Shown in pieces: positions 1 through 8,822 of a DNA stretch of 64,000 bases. Both the position numbers and the translations under genes were made by a program. The stretch is taken from contig NZ_LMUV01000011.1 of NCBI RefSeq assembly GCF_009765755.1, forward strand, positions 1,266,890 to 1,330,889, read 5' to 3'. The notes beneath the pieces are model-generated. The model was not told the origin of the DNA and ran no database searches. It was given only the letters and a program-made list of their open reading frames with translations. Source of the stretch: Rhodanobacter sp. L36 (GTDB taxonomy: Bacteria; Pseudomonadota; Gammaproteobacteria; Xanthomonadales; Rhodanobacteraceae). Within the stretch, counting starts at the first letter, position 1; every line of letters starts with the position of its first letter.

Positions 1-338
1 GCGAGGATGCTCGCGATCACGCCGGTGGTGATCGCCACCAGCAGAAAATCGCCGTTGTCGCTGCGTACGTAGTGATATCCGCGTGGCGGCTGACGCAGAT
101 GCGCCGAACGCCAGTCGGTCACCACGTAATTGCCGCCGCGATATTCCGCCGGCACGTGTCCGCCGCGCTTGTACCAGCCTTCGCTGCGACCGCGATCATA
201 GAAGCCGTGGCCATGCTGATCATGCCCGTTGTCGTGGCCGTGATGGTCGCGATCCTGTGGTGGCTGCGCCTGCACGGCGACAGAGGCGGAGAGCAGCAAT
301 GCGCCGCAGATCATCAACGTACTCAATTGCTTCTTCAT
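1..338 (-). CDS. RcnB-like periplasmic protein (3' end beyond the window)
   Basis: Only the N-terminal 112 residues are present; the gene runs off the left edge. The product starts MKKQLSTLMICGALLL, a typical Sec signal peptide ending near residue 24. A His/Asp-rich stretch follows (residues 27-46), then a segment rich in Tyr, Arg and Gly with the YRGGNYVVTDWR / PPRGYHYVR pattern of the RcnB family. RcnB proteins are small periplasmic proteins, in Escherichia coli linked to nickel/cobalt efflux. The His-rich stretch would suit metal binding, but the role here is inferred. The gene diverges from the SDR gene at 606; the 267 bp between them show no recognisable gene. Confidence 0.7.
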   Translation of the reverse strand, partial: MKKQLSTLMICGALLLSASVAVQAQPPQDRDHHGHDNGHDQHGHGFYDRGRSEGWYKRGGHVPAEYRGGNYVVTDWRSAHLRQPPRGYHYVRSDNGDFLLVAITTGVIASIL

Positions 339-605
339 GCGAATTCCTTTTGTGGCGATGGTAGTGATGACAAATACATCTGGAACAACTAAAGGACCCG
401 GGAACCCGCGCAAGTTATTGCGTGCCATACACCTGTGCGGCGGGTTCCCCATCGGCATTGCTGCCTTGCCGACAACATCGCCGCTGCCGTGCGAATGTCA
501 GATGAATGCGATGCCCGACAAACGTCCGACGGCTGGCTTTCGTTCATTTCACGACCGCCATGCCTCTCGGCTAACATGGCGCGTTTAAGGCCCGGAAAAA
601 TTTCC

Positions 606-1373
606 ATGCAGCTCGATCAGGTCAAGGCAATCATCACGGGTGGCGCGTCCGGCCTCGGCCATGCCGTCGCCCGACATCTCGTCGCGAACGGTGCAAGCGT
701 CGCACTGTTCGACGTCAACGAAGAGAAAGGCAACGAGGCCGCAAAGTCGCTCGGCAGCACCGCGCGTTTCTATCGCACCGACGTCACCTCCGAAGATGGC
801 GTTGCCACGAATGTCGCTGCCGCGCATCAGGCAATGGGTGGTATCAACGTGGTGATGAACTGCGCCGGCATTCTCGGCGCCGGCCGCGTGCTGGGCAAGG
901 AAGGTGCGATGCCGCTTGGCACGTTCTCCACCACCGTCATGGTGAACCTGGTCGGCAGCTTCAACGTGGCCAAGGCGGGCGCGGCGCTGATGCAGAACAA
1001 CGTTGCCGGCGAAGATGGCGAACGCGGCGTGATCATCAACACCGCCAGTGTGGCCGCCTACGAAGGCCAGATCGGCCAGGCCGCGTACTCTGCATCCAAG
1101 GGCGGCGTGGTCGCCATGACGCTGCCGATGGCACGCGAGTTGTCGCGTTTCGGCATCCGCGTGATGACCATCGCGCCGGGCATCTTCTGGACACCGATGG
1201 TCGACAACATGCCGCCTGCGGTGCAGGAATCGCTTGGCGCGTCGATACCGTTTCCATCGCGACTGGGCAAGCCGGAGGAATTCGCCTCAACCGTCGCGTT
1301 TATCCTCGGCAACCGCTACATCAATGGCGAAACCATCCGCCTCGATGGCGCGGTGCGGTTGCAGCCCAAATAA
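606..1373 (+). CDS. SDR-family dehydrogenase, 3-hydroxyacyl-CoA dehydrogenase type 2-like
   Basis: A 255-residue classical short-chain dehydrogenase. The nucleotide-binding motif TGGASGLG is at residues 11-18, NCAG at 85-88, and the catalytic Ser148, Tyr161 and Lys165 are in place. The overall pattern, including GVIINTASVAAYEGQIGQ and the ending NGETIRLDGAVRL, resembles the HSD10 / type II 3-hydroxyacyl-CoA dehydrogenase branch, which oxidises 3-hydroxyacyl-CoA with NAD in fatty-acid or branched-chain amino-acid breakdown. The frame is open further upstream (to 435), but the ATG at 606 starts exactly where family members begin. The substrate cannot be fixed from sequence. It is followed by an intergenic inverted repeat and efpL. 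Confidence 0.85.
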   Translation: MQLDQVKAIITGGASGLGHAVARHLVANGASVALFDVNEEKGNEAAKSLGSTARFYRTDVTSEDGVATNVAAAHQAMGGINVVMNCAGILGAGRVLGKEGAMPLGTFSTTVMVNLVGSFNVAKAGAALMQNNVAGEDGERGVIINTASVAAYEGQIGQAAYSASKGGVVAMTLPMARELSRFGIRVMTIAPGIFWTPMVDNMPPAVQESLGASIPFPSRLGKPEEFASTVAFILGNRYINGETIRLDGAVRLQPK

Positions 1374-1470
1374 GGGGAACAGGGATCGGGAAATGGGGAA
1401 CATGGAAGACTGCAGCACGACGATTTTCGCTTTAGCTTTGTTTCCCGTTCCCGATTCCCCGTTCCCGCTC
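1374..1470. repeat. imperfect inverted repeat of G3-4A2 / T2C3-4 runs
   Basis: Just after the SDR stop codon, 1374-1402 is a run of GGGGAAC/GGGATCGGGAAA-type units. The segment at about 1440-1468 is its imperfect reverse complement (TTCCCGTTCCCGATTCCCC and following bases). The two arms could form a long stem around a loop of some 37 nt. Similar GGGAATCGGGAA-type palindromes occur between genes in Xanthomonadales. It lies between two co-directional genes and may limit read-through into efpL. Confidence 0.55.
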
Positions 1471-1496
1471 CTTTGATTCCCATTCCCGGACAGAAA

Positions 1497-2060
1497 ATGA
1501 AAGCTTCCGACGTCAAGAAAGGCAACGTGGTCGAACACGATGGCACCGTTTATCAGGTGCGCGACATCGAGCGCAGCTCGCCAAGCGCGCGCGGCGGAAA
1601 CGTCACGTTTCGCTTCACGCTTTATTCGATTCCCGGTGGCCGCAAGTTCGACCTGAGCCTGCGCTCGGACGATGAACTGCGCGAGATGGATTTGATCCGC
1701 CGCGCGGCCAATTTCTCGTACATGGATGGCGATGCCTTCGTGTTCATGGACGCCGAGGATTACACCCAGTACATGCTCTCGCCCGAACTGGTCGGCGACA
1801 ACGCCGGCTACATCGTCGAGGGCATCGAGGGTTACTACGTGCAGGTGATCGACGATGCGCCGGTCGGCCTGCAGGTGCCGAGCAGCGTGATCCTCACCGT
1901 GGTGGAAACCGCACCGGAGATGAAAGGCTCCAGCGCGACCAAGCGCAACAAGCCCGCCAAGCTCGACACCGGCATCGAGATACAGGTGCCCGAATACATC
2001 AGCAACGACGAAAAGGTGTGGGTAAGCACGCTGACGGGCGAGTTCGCCGGACGCGCCTGA
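1497..2060 (+). CDS. efpL: elongation factor P-like protein EfpL (YeiP)
   Basis: This 187-residue protein has the three-barrel EF-P fold: a KOW-like N-terminal domain, a middle OB domain and a C-terminal OB domain ending [20 protein letters not shown]. The loop that reaches the ribosomal peptidyl-transferase centre reads SSPSARGG, with Arg32 at the tip. This is the EfpL/YeiP type, not the Lys-modified loop of true EF-P, which is encoded separately at 35418-35996. EfpL relieves ribosome stalling at subsets of proline-containing motifs. The ATG at 1497 is chosen over the upstream TTG (1473) because it matches the family N terminus. It converges on the GH78 gene, whose stop codon lies one base away. 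Confidence 0.9.
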   Translation: MKASDVKKGNVVEHDGTVYQVRDIERSSPSARGGNVTFRFTLYSIPGGRKFDLSLRSDDELREMDLIRRAANFSYMDGDAFVFMDAEDYTQYMLSPELVGDNAGYIVEGIEGYYVQVIDDAPVGLQVPSSVILTVVETAPEMKGSSATKRNKPAKLDTGIEIQVPEYISNDEKVWVSTLTGEFAGRA

Positions 2061-2061
2061 T

Positions 2062-4812
2062 TCACCCTCTTGGATCCGGGCGTATCGATCGCCCGGATCC
2101 ATTCATCGATGCACGAAACGCGTAGCGACCTGAGCCCGTTTCGATACAGACATCGCCACCGCACGCATGCATTCCGTGAATGCCGGCGGCACGCGACAAC
2201 GATGCTCCCGATTCGGTAATGGCAGAAACATCACGCGCGGGAACGTGCACGACGGCGCTCGCGCCGACCGGTATCTCGGCTGTGATATTCAGCGTTCCAT
2301 CGCGACGGGTCCATGACACCGACGCCCTGCCGTACGGCGTCAACGTATCTGCCGCCGCATGCTCAAGCCATGCGGTCATCGCCGGATGTATCTCGATCTT
2401 CTGCCAGCCCGGCTCCAGCGGGCGCAAGCCGGCAACGTCGCCGTACAACCAGTCGTCGATGGTCCCGAGAAAATAATGTCCGCGCGATCGCGCAGCCAGC
2501 TTCCAGTGCTCCCACAAACTGGTGGCACCGTTGGCACGCCAGAAACCCCAGCTTGGAAACGTGAGTTGCGTGGCCACTTTCCATGCGATGTTTTCATGGC
2601 CGGTAGCAGTAAGCACGGGCAACACGATCTTCGTGCCAAGTGCGCCGGTATCGAGATGATCGCCACGCGTACGAACGTCGGCCGCCAGTGCAGCCGCGAT
2701 ACGCGTGCGTTGCGCAGGCGGCGCGAGATCGAAAGCCAGCGCGAGGAGATTGTGCGTCTGTCGGTAACCGCGATCGCCCACGCCGCGATAGATGCCCGCT
2801 GTCGCGTCGAAGAACGCACGATTGAATGCCTCGCGCACCTGCTTGGACATATCGGAAAAATGGCGAGCCTGCGATGCGTTGCCGAGCGCCTGCTCGACAT
2901 CGACCATCGTCGTGGCCATGCGATAGAGATACGCCGTTGCGGCGACGCGTCGATCTTCCGGCGCGTTCTCGCCGCCTGGATCGGTTTCGGGACTGACCCA
3001 GTCGCCAAGGTCGGTATCGGCGATGCCGCCGGGCGAACGGGCGAACTCCATGTCCACGTACTTCGTCATGCCTTCCCCGTGTGTCGCCAGTACGCGGCGA
3101 TCGCCCCGCTGCATGTATAGCGACCACGGCACCAGCACATAGGCCGCATGCCATGGCGGCGCGCGGCCTGTGCCCCAGCCGGGGTTGGGCGCGATGAGCA
3201 GCGGCGCGCCATCGGGCGTGCGCGTGTCCTCGATGTCCTGCACCCATTTCGCCAGCAATTCGCCGCTATCGATGTTGCGCAGAAACATGTCCGCGCCGAG
3301 CATGCCGTCGCCGGTCCAGCCGTTCTTTTCGTACATCGGCGTATCGGTGGGAATGCCGTAAAGATTGTCGAGCATGGTGTCGACGGTGGCGGCGTGAATC
3401 CAGTCGAGCAGCGGATTGGCGCTGGAAAAATGTCCGATAACCGCCGCATCGGTGTGCACGACTTGCGCGCTCACAGCGCTGCGCCATGGCGTCGCACCGG
3501 CGGACCAACCCTCGATCTGTACGTAGCGAAAACCCTTGTACGAAAATCTTGCGTGCCAGCGTTCCACGCCCTTTCCGGCCAGCGTGAAGCGATCCGTCTG
3601 GAAACCATGTTCGAAATAATGATGCTCGTCGCGATCGTCGACCGTGCCGTCCGGCAGCAGCTTTTCGCCGTAGTGCGCCACGATGGTCGTGCCCGCCACG
3701 CCCTGCGCGGCGATCGTTGCCCAACCCGCGATGACGCGCGGAAACGCATAAACGAATAGGCCCGCTCGCGGCTGTGTGACCGCAATGGCATGCATCGTTT
3801 CGATCACGCGGATCGGCTGTTCGCGTTGCGCGACGAGTTGTCCTTTCGGTGCAGTGACGATGCTGGCGTTGCGCCACGCGCGGTCGTCGAAACCGACGCT
3901 GTCGAATCCATCTGACGCGCGGCGTGCATCGTAGGTTTCGCCGCCGTAAAGATCATCCAGCAAGGTTGGGCCATCGGCGAGTTTCCAGCTGCCGTCGGTC
4001 ACGACGTCATCGTGATGACCGTCCGCGTAGCTCAGCCGAAGCACCGCACGCACACGCGGCTCCGCATGCCACGGCGCGCGCTCCCAATGCCATACATCCG
4101 GATTGGTGAGGCCGAAAAATCCGCGACCGAGTTGCAAGCCGATCGCATTCGGCGCATTCGCTTTCAGCAGCGCCGTGACATCCGTGGCGGTATAGAGAAC
4201 GCGCTTGTCGTAATTGGTGAAGTCGGGCGACAACACGGCATTGCTGGCCGGTCGGCCGTTGAGCGACACGTCGGCGTAGCCGCCAGCAGCGACGTACAGC
4301 CGCGCCTGCCGCAAGCCGGCATCGACATGGAAAACCCTGCGCAGCAGTGGTGCCTCCAGCGATGCGTGCGCGCCCTTGCCGATCCACACTGATGCACCCC
4401 AGGCCCGCGCATCGAGCAGACCGGTTTCGAAAAAAGACCGTGACGTTGCGGCGCCTGCCGACGTTTCGACTTGCAGCTTCCAGTAATAACGCGTGCTCGA
4501 ATGCAGGGCCGGGCCGCGATATTCGATGCCAAACGATTGCACCGAAGCGATACGGCCGCTGTCCCACACATCGTCCTTGTCATTCGCGAGATTTTCCGCA
4601 CTGCTGGCGACGCGCAATCGATAACTTTTCTGCACCGTGTCGCGACTCGCGGTAGCGATGATCCACGAGAAGCGTGGATGCGCTTCGTCGATCGCAAGCG
4701 GCTCGTGTTTCGCTTCGACATTCAACGCCTGAAGTTGCACCGGCGCATCGCCAGCCGATGCCGATGGCATCAGGCAAACCAGCGCGAGGAAACACAACGA
4801 GTGCCGAAACAT
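2062..4812 (-). CDS. GH78 alpha-L-rhamnosidase, secreted
   Basis: A 916-residue protein starting MFRHSLCFLALVCLMPSASA, a signal peptide cleaved near residue 20, so it acts in the periplasm or outside. The N-terminal third has Fn3-like and Bac_rhamnosid_N-type beta domains; the (alpha/alpha)6 catalytic barrel follows. The hallmark MYEKNGWTGDGML at about residue 492 carries the Glu corresponding to the GH78 general acid, and DLGDWVSPETDPGGENAPEDR follows downstream. GH78 enzymes release terminal L-rhamnose from plant or microbial glycans and flavonoid glycosides. An upstream in-frame start (4857) is rejected because it would bury the signal peptide. The last codons overlap a strong palindrome (2072-2100). 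Confidence 0.88.
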   Translation of the reverse strand: MFRHSLCFLALVCLMPSASAGDAPVQLQALNVEAKHEPLAIDEAHPRFSWIIATASRDTVQKSYRLRVASSAENLANDKDDVWDSGRIASVQSFGIEYRGPALHSSTRYYWKLQVETSAGAATSRSFFETGLLDARAWGASVWIGKGAHASLEAPLLRRVFHVDAGLRQARLYVAAGGYADVSLNGRPASNAVLSPDFTNYDKRVLYTATDVTALLKANAPNAIGLQLGRGFFGLTNPDVWHWERAPWHAEPRVRAVLRLSYADGHHDDVVTDGSWKLADGPTLLDDLYGGETYDARRASDGFDSVGFDDRAWRNASIVTAPKGQLVAQREQPIRVIETMHAIAVTQPRAGLFVYAFPRVIAGWATIAAQGVAGTTIVAHYGEKLLPDGTVDDRDEHHYFEHGFQTDRFTLAGKGVERWHARFSYKGFRYVQIEGWSAGATPWRSAVSAQVVHTDAAVIGHFSSANPLLDWIHAATVDTMLDNLYGIPTDTPMYEKNGWTGDGMLGADMFLRNIDSGELLAKWVQDIEDTRTPDGAPLLIAPNPGWGTGRAPPWHAAYVLVPWSLYMQRGDRRVLATHGEGMTKYVDMEFARSPGGIADTDLGDWVSPETDPGGENAPEDRRVAATAYLYRMATTMVDVEQALGNASQARHFSDMSKQVREAFNRAFFDATAGIYRGVGDRGYRQTHNLLALAFDLAPPAQRTRIAAALAADVRTRGDHLDTGALGTKIVLPVLTATGHENIAWKVATQLTFPSWGFWRANGATSLWEHWKLAARSRGHYFLGTIDDWLYGDVAGLRPLEPGWQKIEIHPAMTAWLEHAAADTLTPYGRASVSWTRRDGTLNITAEIPVGASAVVHVPARDVSAITESGASLSRAAGIHGMHACGGDVCIETGSGRYAFRASMNGSGRSIRPDPRG
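2072..2100. terminator. 11-bp perfect hairpin between convergent efpL and GH78 genes
   Basis: GGATCCGGGCG at 2072-2082 is repeated in perfect inversion at 2090-2100, with a 7-nt loop. It lies just past the efpL stop and within the last dozen codons of the rhamnosidase gene, so a single element may stop or slow transcription from both sides. Neither side has a strong T-run, so intrinsic termination is uncertain. Confidence 0.45.
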
Positions 4813-4860
4813 GATCCGCAACACATCACTCCTGCGATCGCTCGGTACCGCAATCAAGCG

Positions 4861-4879
4861 ACGATCGACAGTCGATCGT
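4861..4879. promoter_or_regulatory. 19-bp palindrome in divergent promoter region
   Basis: ACGATCGAC at 4861-4869 and GTCGATCGT at 4871-4879 form a perfect inverted repeat around a single A. It lies in the 182-bp space between the divergent GH78 gene (start 4812) and the FUSC gene (start 4995), where an operator would be expected. CGATCG is common in this genome, so chance cannot be excluded. Confidence 0.35.
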
Positions 4880-4994
4880 AACGATGTCGCACGAGCAGTG
4901 AAAGCAACGACGGATCGAATATCACCGCATCGACGTCGTACCTTCGGTTACCCTGCATGATCGCGACCAATCGGTTGAAGGACGTTAACTCTCG

Positions 4995-7100
4995 ATGGCT
5001 GCCAACGGCTACTCGCTGCGCGCCTCGGTGCTGCAGACACTGACCCAGATGAAGCGGCCGGATGTGCCGTGGCAGGTGGTGGTGCGCAATACCGCGGCGG
5101 TCGTGCTGCCGCTCGCCATCGGGCTTGCCAGCGGCTATCCGCACGTCGGACTTGGTGTGGCCGCCGGCGCGCTGGACACCATGTTCTCCGATCAGCCCGG
5201 CCCTTATCGCCAGCGCCTGCGGCAATTGCTGCTGGCGTCGCTCGCAGCGGGGTTGGCATCGCTGCTGGGTTTCCTCATCGGCGGCCAGCTGCTGCCGATA
5301 CTGGCGGCCACGGCGGCTTTCGGATTTTTCGGCGGGCTGCTGGTGGTGTTTGGCATCGACACCGCGCGCGTGGGCATGACCAGCATGATTCTGCTGGTGA
5401 TCACGGCGGCATCGCCGACGTCGCTGCTCGGTGCGTTGATCGGTGCCGGGTTGATCTTTTCCGGCGGTTTGTTGCTGATGCTGTTCTCGCTGGCGGCGTG
5501 GCCATGGAAACGCTATCTGCCGGAACGTCACGCATTGGCCAGCGTCTATCAGGGGCTCGCGGTGGTCGCGCGCCAGAACATCCGCGATGACAGTGACGTG
5601 CCTGCACTCACCGATGCGATGACGACGCTGCAACAAACCCTGCTCGGTCGGCACCGCTCGCACGGTCGCGCGATGGAGGCCTTCGGCGTACTGCTGGAAC
5701 TGGCAGAACGCATCCGGCTCGAACTTACCGCGATGGCCGAGCTGCACGCCAACCCGACCATCCACGCGATGTTCCGCGACGACGCAGCGCGCGTGCTGCA
5801 AGCCATCGCCAGCGCACTCGAACAGGCCGAACCGCCGGAGCAGGCGCAACGCGCGCTGCAGACATTGCAGGCCAGTGAAAGTGCGCTGCTTGGCAACGGC
5901 AGCGACGCGGGCGGCCTGGCCGCACATATCCATGCGCTGTCCGGCCAGCTTGCCGCAGCGGTGCGCAACGCGGATTGGGCCGGTAGTCGCGGCGAGCTGC
6001 GCGCCAGCGAAGCCGAAACGCGTCTGCCGAAAACATTGCGCAGCGCTTCGACGCTGGCCACTCTGCGCGCGAACCTGACCCCGCGATCGGTCGCCTTCCG
6101 ACACGCCATTCGCACGGCGGTATGCCTTACCGCCGCGTTGTTCGTGTCACGCAAATTACAGCTTCCGCATGGTTACTGGTTGCCGATGACGGCGGCGATC
6201 GTGCTGCGTCCGGACTTTTCCGCCACGCTCAACTTCGGCCTGTTGCGGGTCGTTGGCACGGTGCTCGGGCTGGTGCTCACCACGGTGCTGCTGCACATCA
6301 CGCCGAACGAACCCTGGGCGCATCTTGCGCTGATGGGGCTGCTCTGCATGGCGTTCCGTTATCTCGCCACCGCGCATTACGGCATCGCGGTGGCGGCGCT
6401 GACCGGCACCGTGGTGATCCTGCTTTCGTTCGAAGGCGTGGGTTCCACGGCCGCCGTGTCCGATCGCGTGATCAACACCGCACTTGGTTGCGGCATGGCG
6501 ATGCTCGCTTACGTGGCGTGGCCAACCTGGGAACGCGGCCGCGCACGCGCCGCACTCGCCAGCATGCTCGATGCCTACGCAAGTTATCTGTCGGCGCTGG
6601 CCACACCCGATCAACGCAACACGCATCGCGAAACGCGTACCGCCGTGCGCACCGCACGCACCAACGCACAGGCATCGCTCGACCGCATGCGTGCCGAGCC
6701 CGCCACACCCGCGCATCTGCTGGAGCTTGCCAGCGCGCTGCTCGCCAATGGCAATCGACTGGCGCGCACCGCGATGACGCTGGAAGCGTTATGTGGCGAT
6801 CACGAGCAACTTCCTGCACAGGAACAGCTCAACGATTTCGTCCGACACACCGGCTTGGCACTGCACGAAATTGCCGCCGGCCTGCGCGAACAGCGCAACC
6901 TCCCGCCACTGGCCGACCTTCGCGCGATGCAGCGGGCGCTGTCCGCGCAATTGGGCACACAGGACGATCGCGAAACCGCCGCATCGATCAACCGCATCTG
7001 CGATCGGCTGGTCGACAACGTCAATACGCTCGCTCACATCGTTGGACGTGCACCGGTCGATCAGGCGGATCGCCCGGCAGGCAGGCTTGCGCGCGACTGA
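4995..7100 (+). CDS. FUSC-family inner-membrane protein (YccS/aromatic acid exporter-like)
   Basis: A 701-residue protein with two similar halves. Each has a block of hydrophobic helices (about residues 25-175 and 370-510) followed by a long soluble helical region. The halves carry the family pattern of short helices with LPHGYWLPMTAAIVLRPDF near residue 392. This is the arrangement of the FUSC superfamily (YccS, AaeB, fusaric-acid resistance), inner-membrane components of export systems for aromatic acids and similar compounds. No membrane-fusion partner is adjacent, so substrate and mechanism are open. It is 64 bp upstream of the kynurenine genes, whose intermediates are aromatic acids; a link is only conjecture. 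Confidence 0.8.
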   Translation: MAANGYSLRASVLQTLTQMKRPDVPWQVVVRNTAAVVLPLAIGLASGYPHVGLGVAAGALDTMFSDQPGPYRQRLRQLLLASLAAGLASLLGFLIGGQLLPILAATAAFGFFGGLLVVFGIDTARVGMTSMILLVITAASPTSLLGALIGAGLIFSGGLLLMLFSLAAWPWKRYLPERHALASVYQGLAVVARQNIRDDSDVPALTDAMTTLQQTLLGRHRSHGRAMEAFGVLLELAERIRLELTAMAELHANPTIHAMFRDDAARVLQAIASALEQAEPPEQAQRALQTLQASESALLGNGSDAGGLAAHIHALSGQLAAAVRNADWAGSRGELRASEAETRLPKTLRSASTLATLRANLTPRSVAFRHAIRTAVCLTAALFVSRKLQLPHGYWLPMTAAIVLRPDFSATLNFGLLRVVGTVLGLVLTTVLLHITPNEPWAHLALMGLLCMAFRYLATAHYGIAVAALTGTVVILLSFEGVGSTAAVSDRVINTALGCGMAMLAYVAWPTWERGRARAALASMLDAYASYLSALATPDQRNTHRETRTAVRTARTNAQASLDRMRAEPATPAHLLELASALLANGNRLARTAMTLEALCGDHEQLPAQEQLNDFVRHTGLALHEIAAGLREQRNLPPLADLRAMQRALSAQLGTQDDRETAASINRICDRLVDNVNTLAHIVGRAPVDQADRPAGRLARD

Positions 7101-7164
7101 GCGGCGTTGCCGAGTCATCGCATGACGGCTGCAAGCATCCGCCGGGAAGCCTTACACTGCGCGG

Positions 7165-8199
7165 ATGCTGAAGATCGATACCCACGCGCACATCCTGCCT
7201 CGCGACTGGCCGAATCTGGCGGCGAAGTTCGGCGACGACCGCTTTCCGACGATGACGCATACCGACGGTCGCCATCGCATCTACAAGGACAGCAAATTCT
7301 TCCGCGAGGTGTGGGACTCGGCGTTCGATCCGCAGACACGCATCGATGATTACGCACGCTTCGGCGTCGACGTGCAGGTGATCTCCACGGTGCCGGTGCT
7401 GTTTTCGTACTGGGCACCGGGACATCAGGCGCTCGAGTTGCATCGCCATCTCAACGATCACATGGCCGGCGTGTGCCGCGATTTTCCACGCCATTACGCC
7501 GGCATCGGCACCGTGCCACTGCAGGCGCCGGCATTAGCGGTGCGCGAGCTCGAGCGATGCATCGACGAGCTCGGCCTGCAGGGCGTGCAGATCGGTTCGC
7601 ATTGCGGCGACTGGAATCTCGATGCGCCGGAATTGTTTCCGTTCTTCGAAGCCGCGGCGGATCTCGGCGCTGCCGTGTTGGTACATCCGTGGGACATGAT
7701 GGGCATGGCCAGCATGCCCAAATACTGGATGCCCTGGCTGGTCGGCATGCCGGCCGAACAAACGCGCGCTGCGTGCTGCCTCGCCTTTGGCGGCGTGCTG
7801 GAGCGCCTGCCGAAACTGCGCGTGATGCTGGCGCACGGCGGCGGCAGTTTTCCGGCGACCATCGGACGCATCGAACACGGCTTCAAGATGCGTCCTGATC
7901 TGGTAGCCACCGACAATCCGCGCAACCCGCGCGAATATCTCAAGCGCTTCTATTTCGACTCCTGCGTGCACGACGATCAGGCGCTGCGATATCTGCTGGA
8001 TGTGACGGGCGTCGAGCAGGTGATGCTCGGTACCGATTATCCTTTCCCGCTTGGGGAGCAGGAACCCGGCAGCGGTATCGAGGCGTTGGGTCTGGATGAC
8101 GTCTCCCGCGCCCGGCTGTTTCATGGCACGGCGCTGGAATGGCTGGGCCTGCCCCGCCATCGCTTCGCCCCCGACCTTCCCATTCCGGAATCCGCATGA
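7165..8199 (+). CDS. 2-amino-3-carboxymuconate-6-semialdehyde decarboxylase (ACMSD)
   Basis: A 344-residue amidohydrolase-superfamily protein. The metal-binding THAH motif is at residues 6-9, GSHCGDW lies near 145, VHPWDMMGM near 175 and the late metal-binding Asp is in GTDYPFP near 290. Length and motifs fit ACMSD, the zinc enzyme that decarboxylates 2-amino-3-carboxymuconate semialdehyde in the 3-hydroxyanthranilate branch of tryptophan/kynurenine breakdown. The assignment is strengthened by kynureninase two genes downstream and by aminomuconate-type genes at 52.5-56 kb. Its stop overlaps the start of the next gene (ATGA at 8196-8199). Confidence 0.9.
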   Translation: MLKIDTHAHILPRDWPNLAAKFGDDRFPTMTHTDGRHRIYKDSKFFREVWDSAFDPQTRIDDYARFGVDVQVISTVPVLFSYWAPGHQALELHRHLNDHMAGVCRDFPRHYAGIGTVPLQAPALAVRELERCIDELGLQGVQIGSHCGDWNLDAPELFPFFEAAADLGAAVLVHPWDMMGMASMPKYWMPWLVGMPAEQTRAACCLAFGGVLERLPKLRVMLAHGGGSFPATIGRIEHGFKMRPDLVATDNPRNPREYLKRFYFDSCVHDDQALRYLLDVTGVEQVMLGTDYPFPLGEQEPGSGIEALGLDDVSRARLFHGTALEWLGLPRHRFAPDLPIPESA

Positions 8200-8717
8200 A
8201 CTTCCTTCAGCGCAGCGTCGCCGCCCTCGCCATCATTTTTTCCGTGCTGATCACCGGCATCGCGTACGCCACCGACGTCAGCATGGCCGATGGCGGCGTC
8301 ACCTTCAGCACGCCGGATGACTGGCTGGCAATCATGCAAACGCAAGGCGATCCGGAAGTGCGCGTGTTCCAGGTGCCCGATACCTCGCCCACCGGCAAGA
8401 CCAGCCTCGCGCGTGTCACCGTCACCGTGAAGCAGGTTGCCGACACGAACGCTTTCCAGCAGTACATCGGCGACGCCACCGCGCAGGCCATGGCATTGCC
8501 CGGCTACAGGATCGCGCCCTTGCAACCCGAACCGAACAGCAACCTCTACTCCGCGCAGGAGAACGGCGTCGAGTTCACCTATGTCGAGCGCTACTGGATG
8601 AAGAACGGCCACGCCGTCCAGTTGCGCTGCGTGCGCCCGACGCAGAGCCTCGCCGGCGCAGCGTGGAGATCCAATTTCGACAAGGGTTGCGCCGCGATTG
8701 CCGCGCGCCTGAAATAG
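8196..8717 (+). CDS. secreted protein of unknown function in the kynurenine block
   Basis: A 173-residue product with an N-terminal hydrophobic signal (MNFLQRSVAALAIIFSVLITG, cleavage near AYA) and a mature part without cysteines apart from two near the C terminus (LRCVRP, KGCAAI). I do not recognise a domain. The mature sequence is soluble, alternating beta-type, and begins with a FSTPDDWLAIM segment resembling small periplasmic proteins that share a PxDW entry. The start overlaps the ACMSD stop, so the two are translationally coupled. The gene is probably part of the same transcript as kynU. Its role is unknown. Confidence 0.65.
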   Translation: MNFLQRSVAALAIIFSVLITGIAYATDVSMADGGVTFSTPDDWLAIMQTQGDPEVRVFQVPDTSPTGKTSLARVTVTVKQVADTNAFQQYIGDATAQAMALPGYRIAPLQPEPNSNLYSAQENGVEFTYVERYWMKNGHAVQLRCVRPTQSLAGAAWRSNFDKGCAAIAARLK

Positions 8718-8731
8718 ATTTTCGTAACCCA

Positions 8732-8799
8732 GTAGGAGCGCACCCTGTGCGCGATGCGTTTGCGGCCCGACGGATTCGCGCACAGGGGTGCGCTCCTAC
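8732..8799. repeat. REP-like palindrome of the GTAGGAGCG type
   Basis: GTAGGAGCGCACCCTGTGCG begins at 8732 and its near-perfect inverse, ending CGCACAGGGGTGCGCTCCTAC, ends at 8799. They are separated by about 20 bp. Paired GTAGGAGCG-type elements are typical extragenic palindromes (REP/BIME) of Pseudomonas and Xanthomonadales, mobilised by RAYT-type transposases. It lies between the secreted-protein gene and kynU; transcribed, it would form a long hairpin just upstream of the kynU ribosome-binding site. Confidence 0.75.
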
Positions 8800-8822
8800 A
8801 CAAAGCCATGCAGGACACTTCC

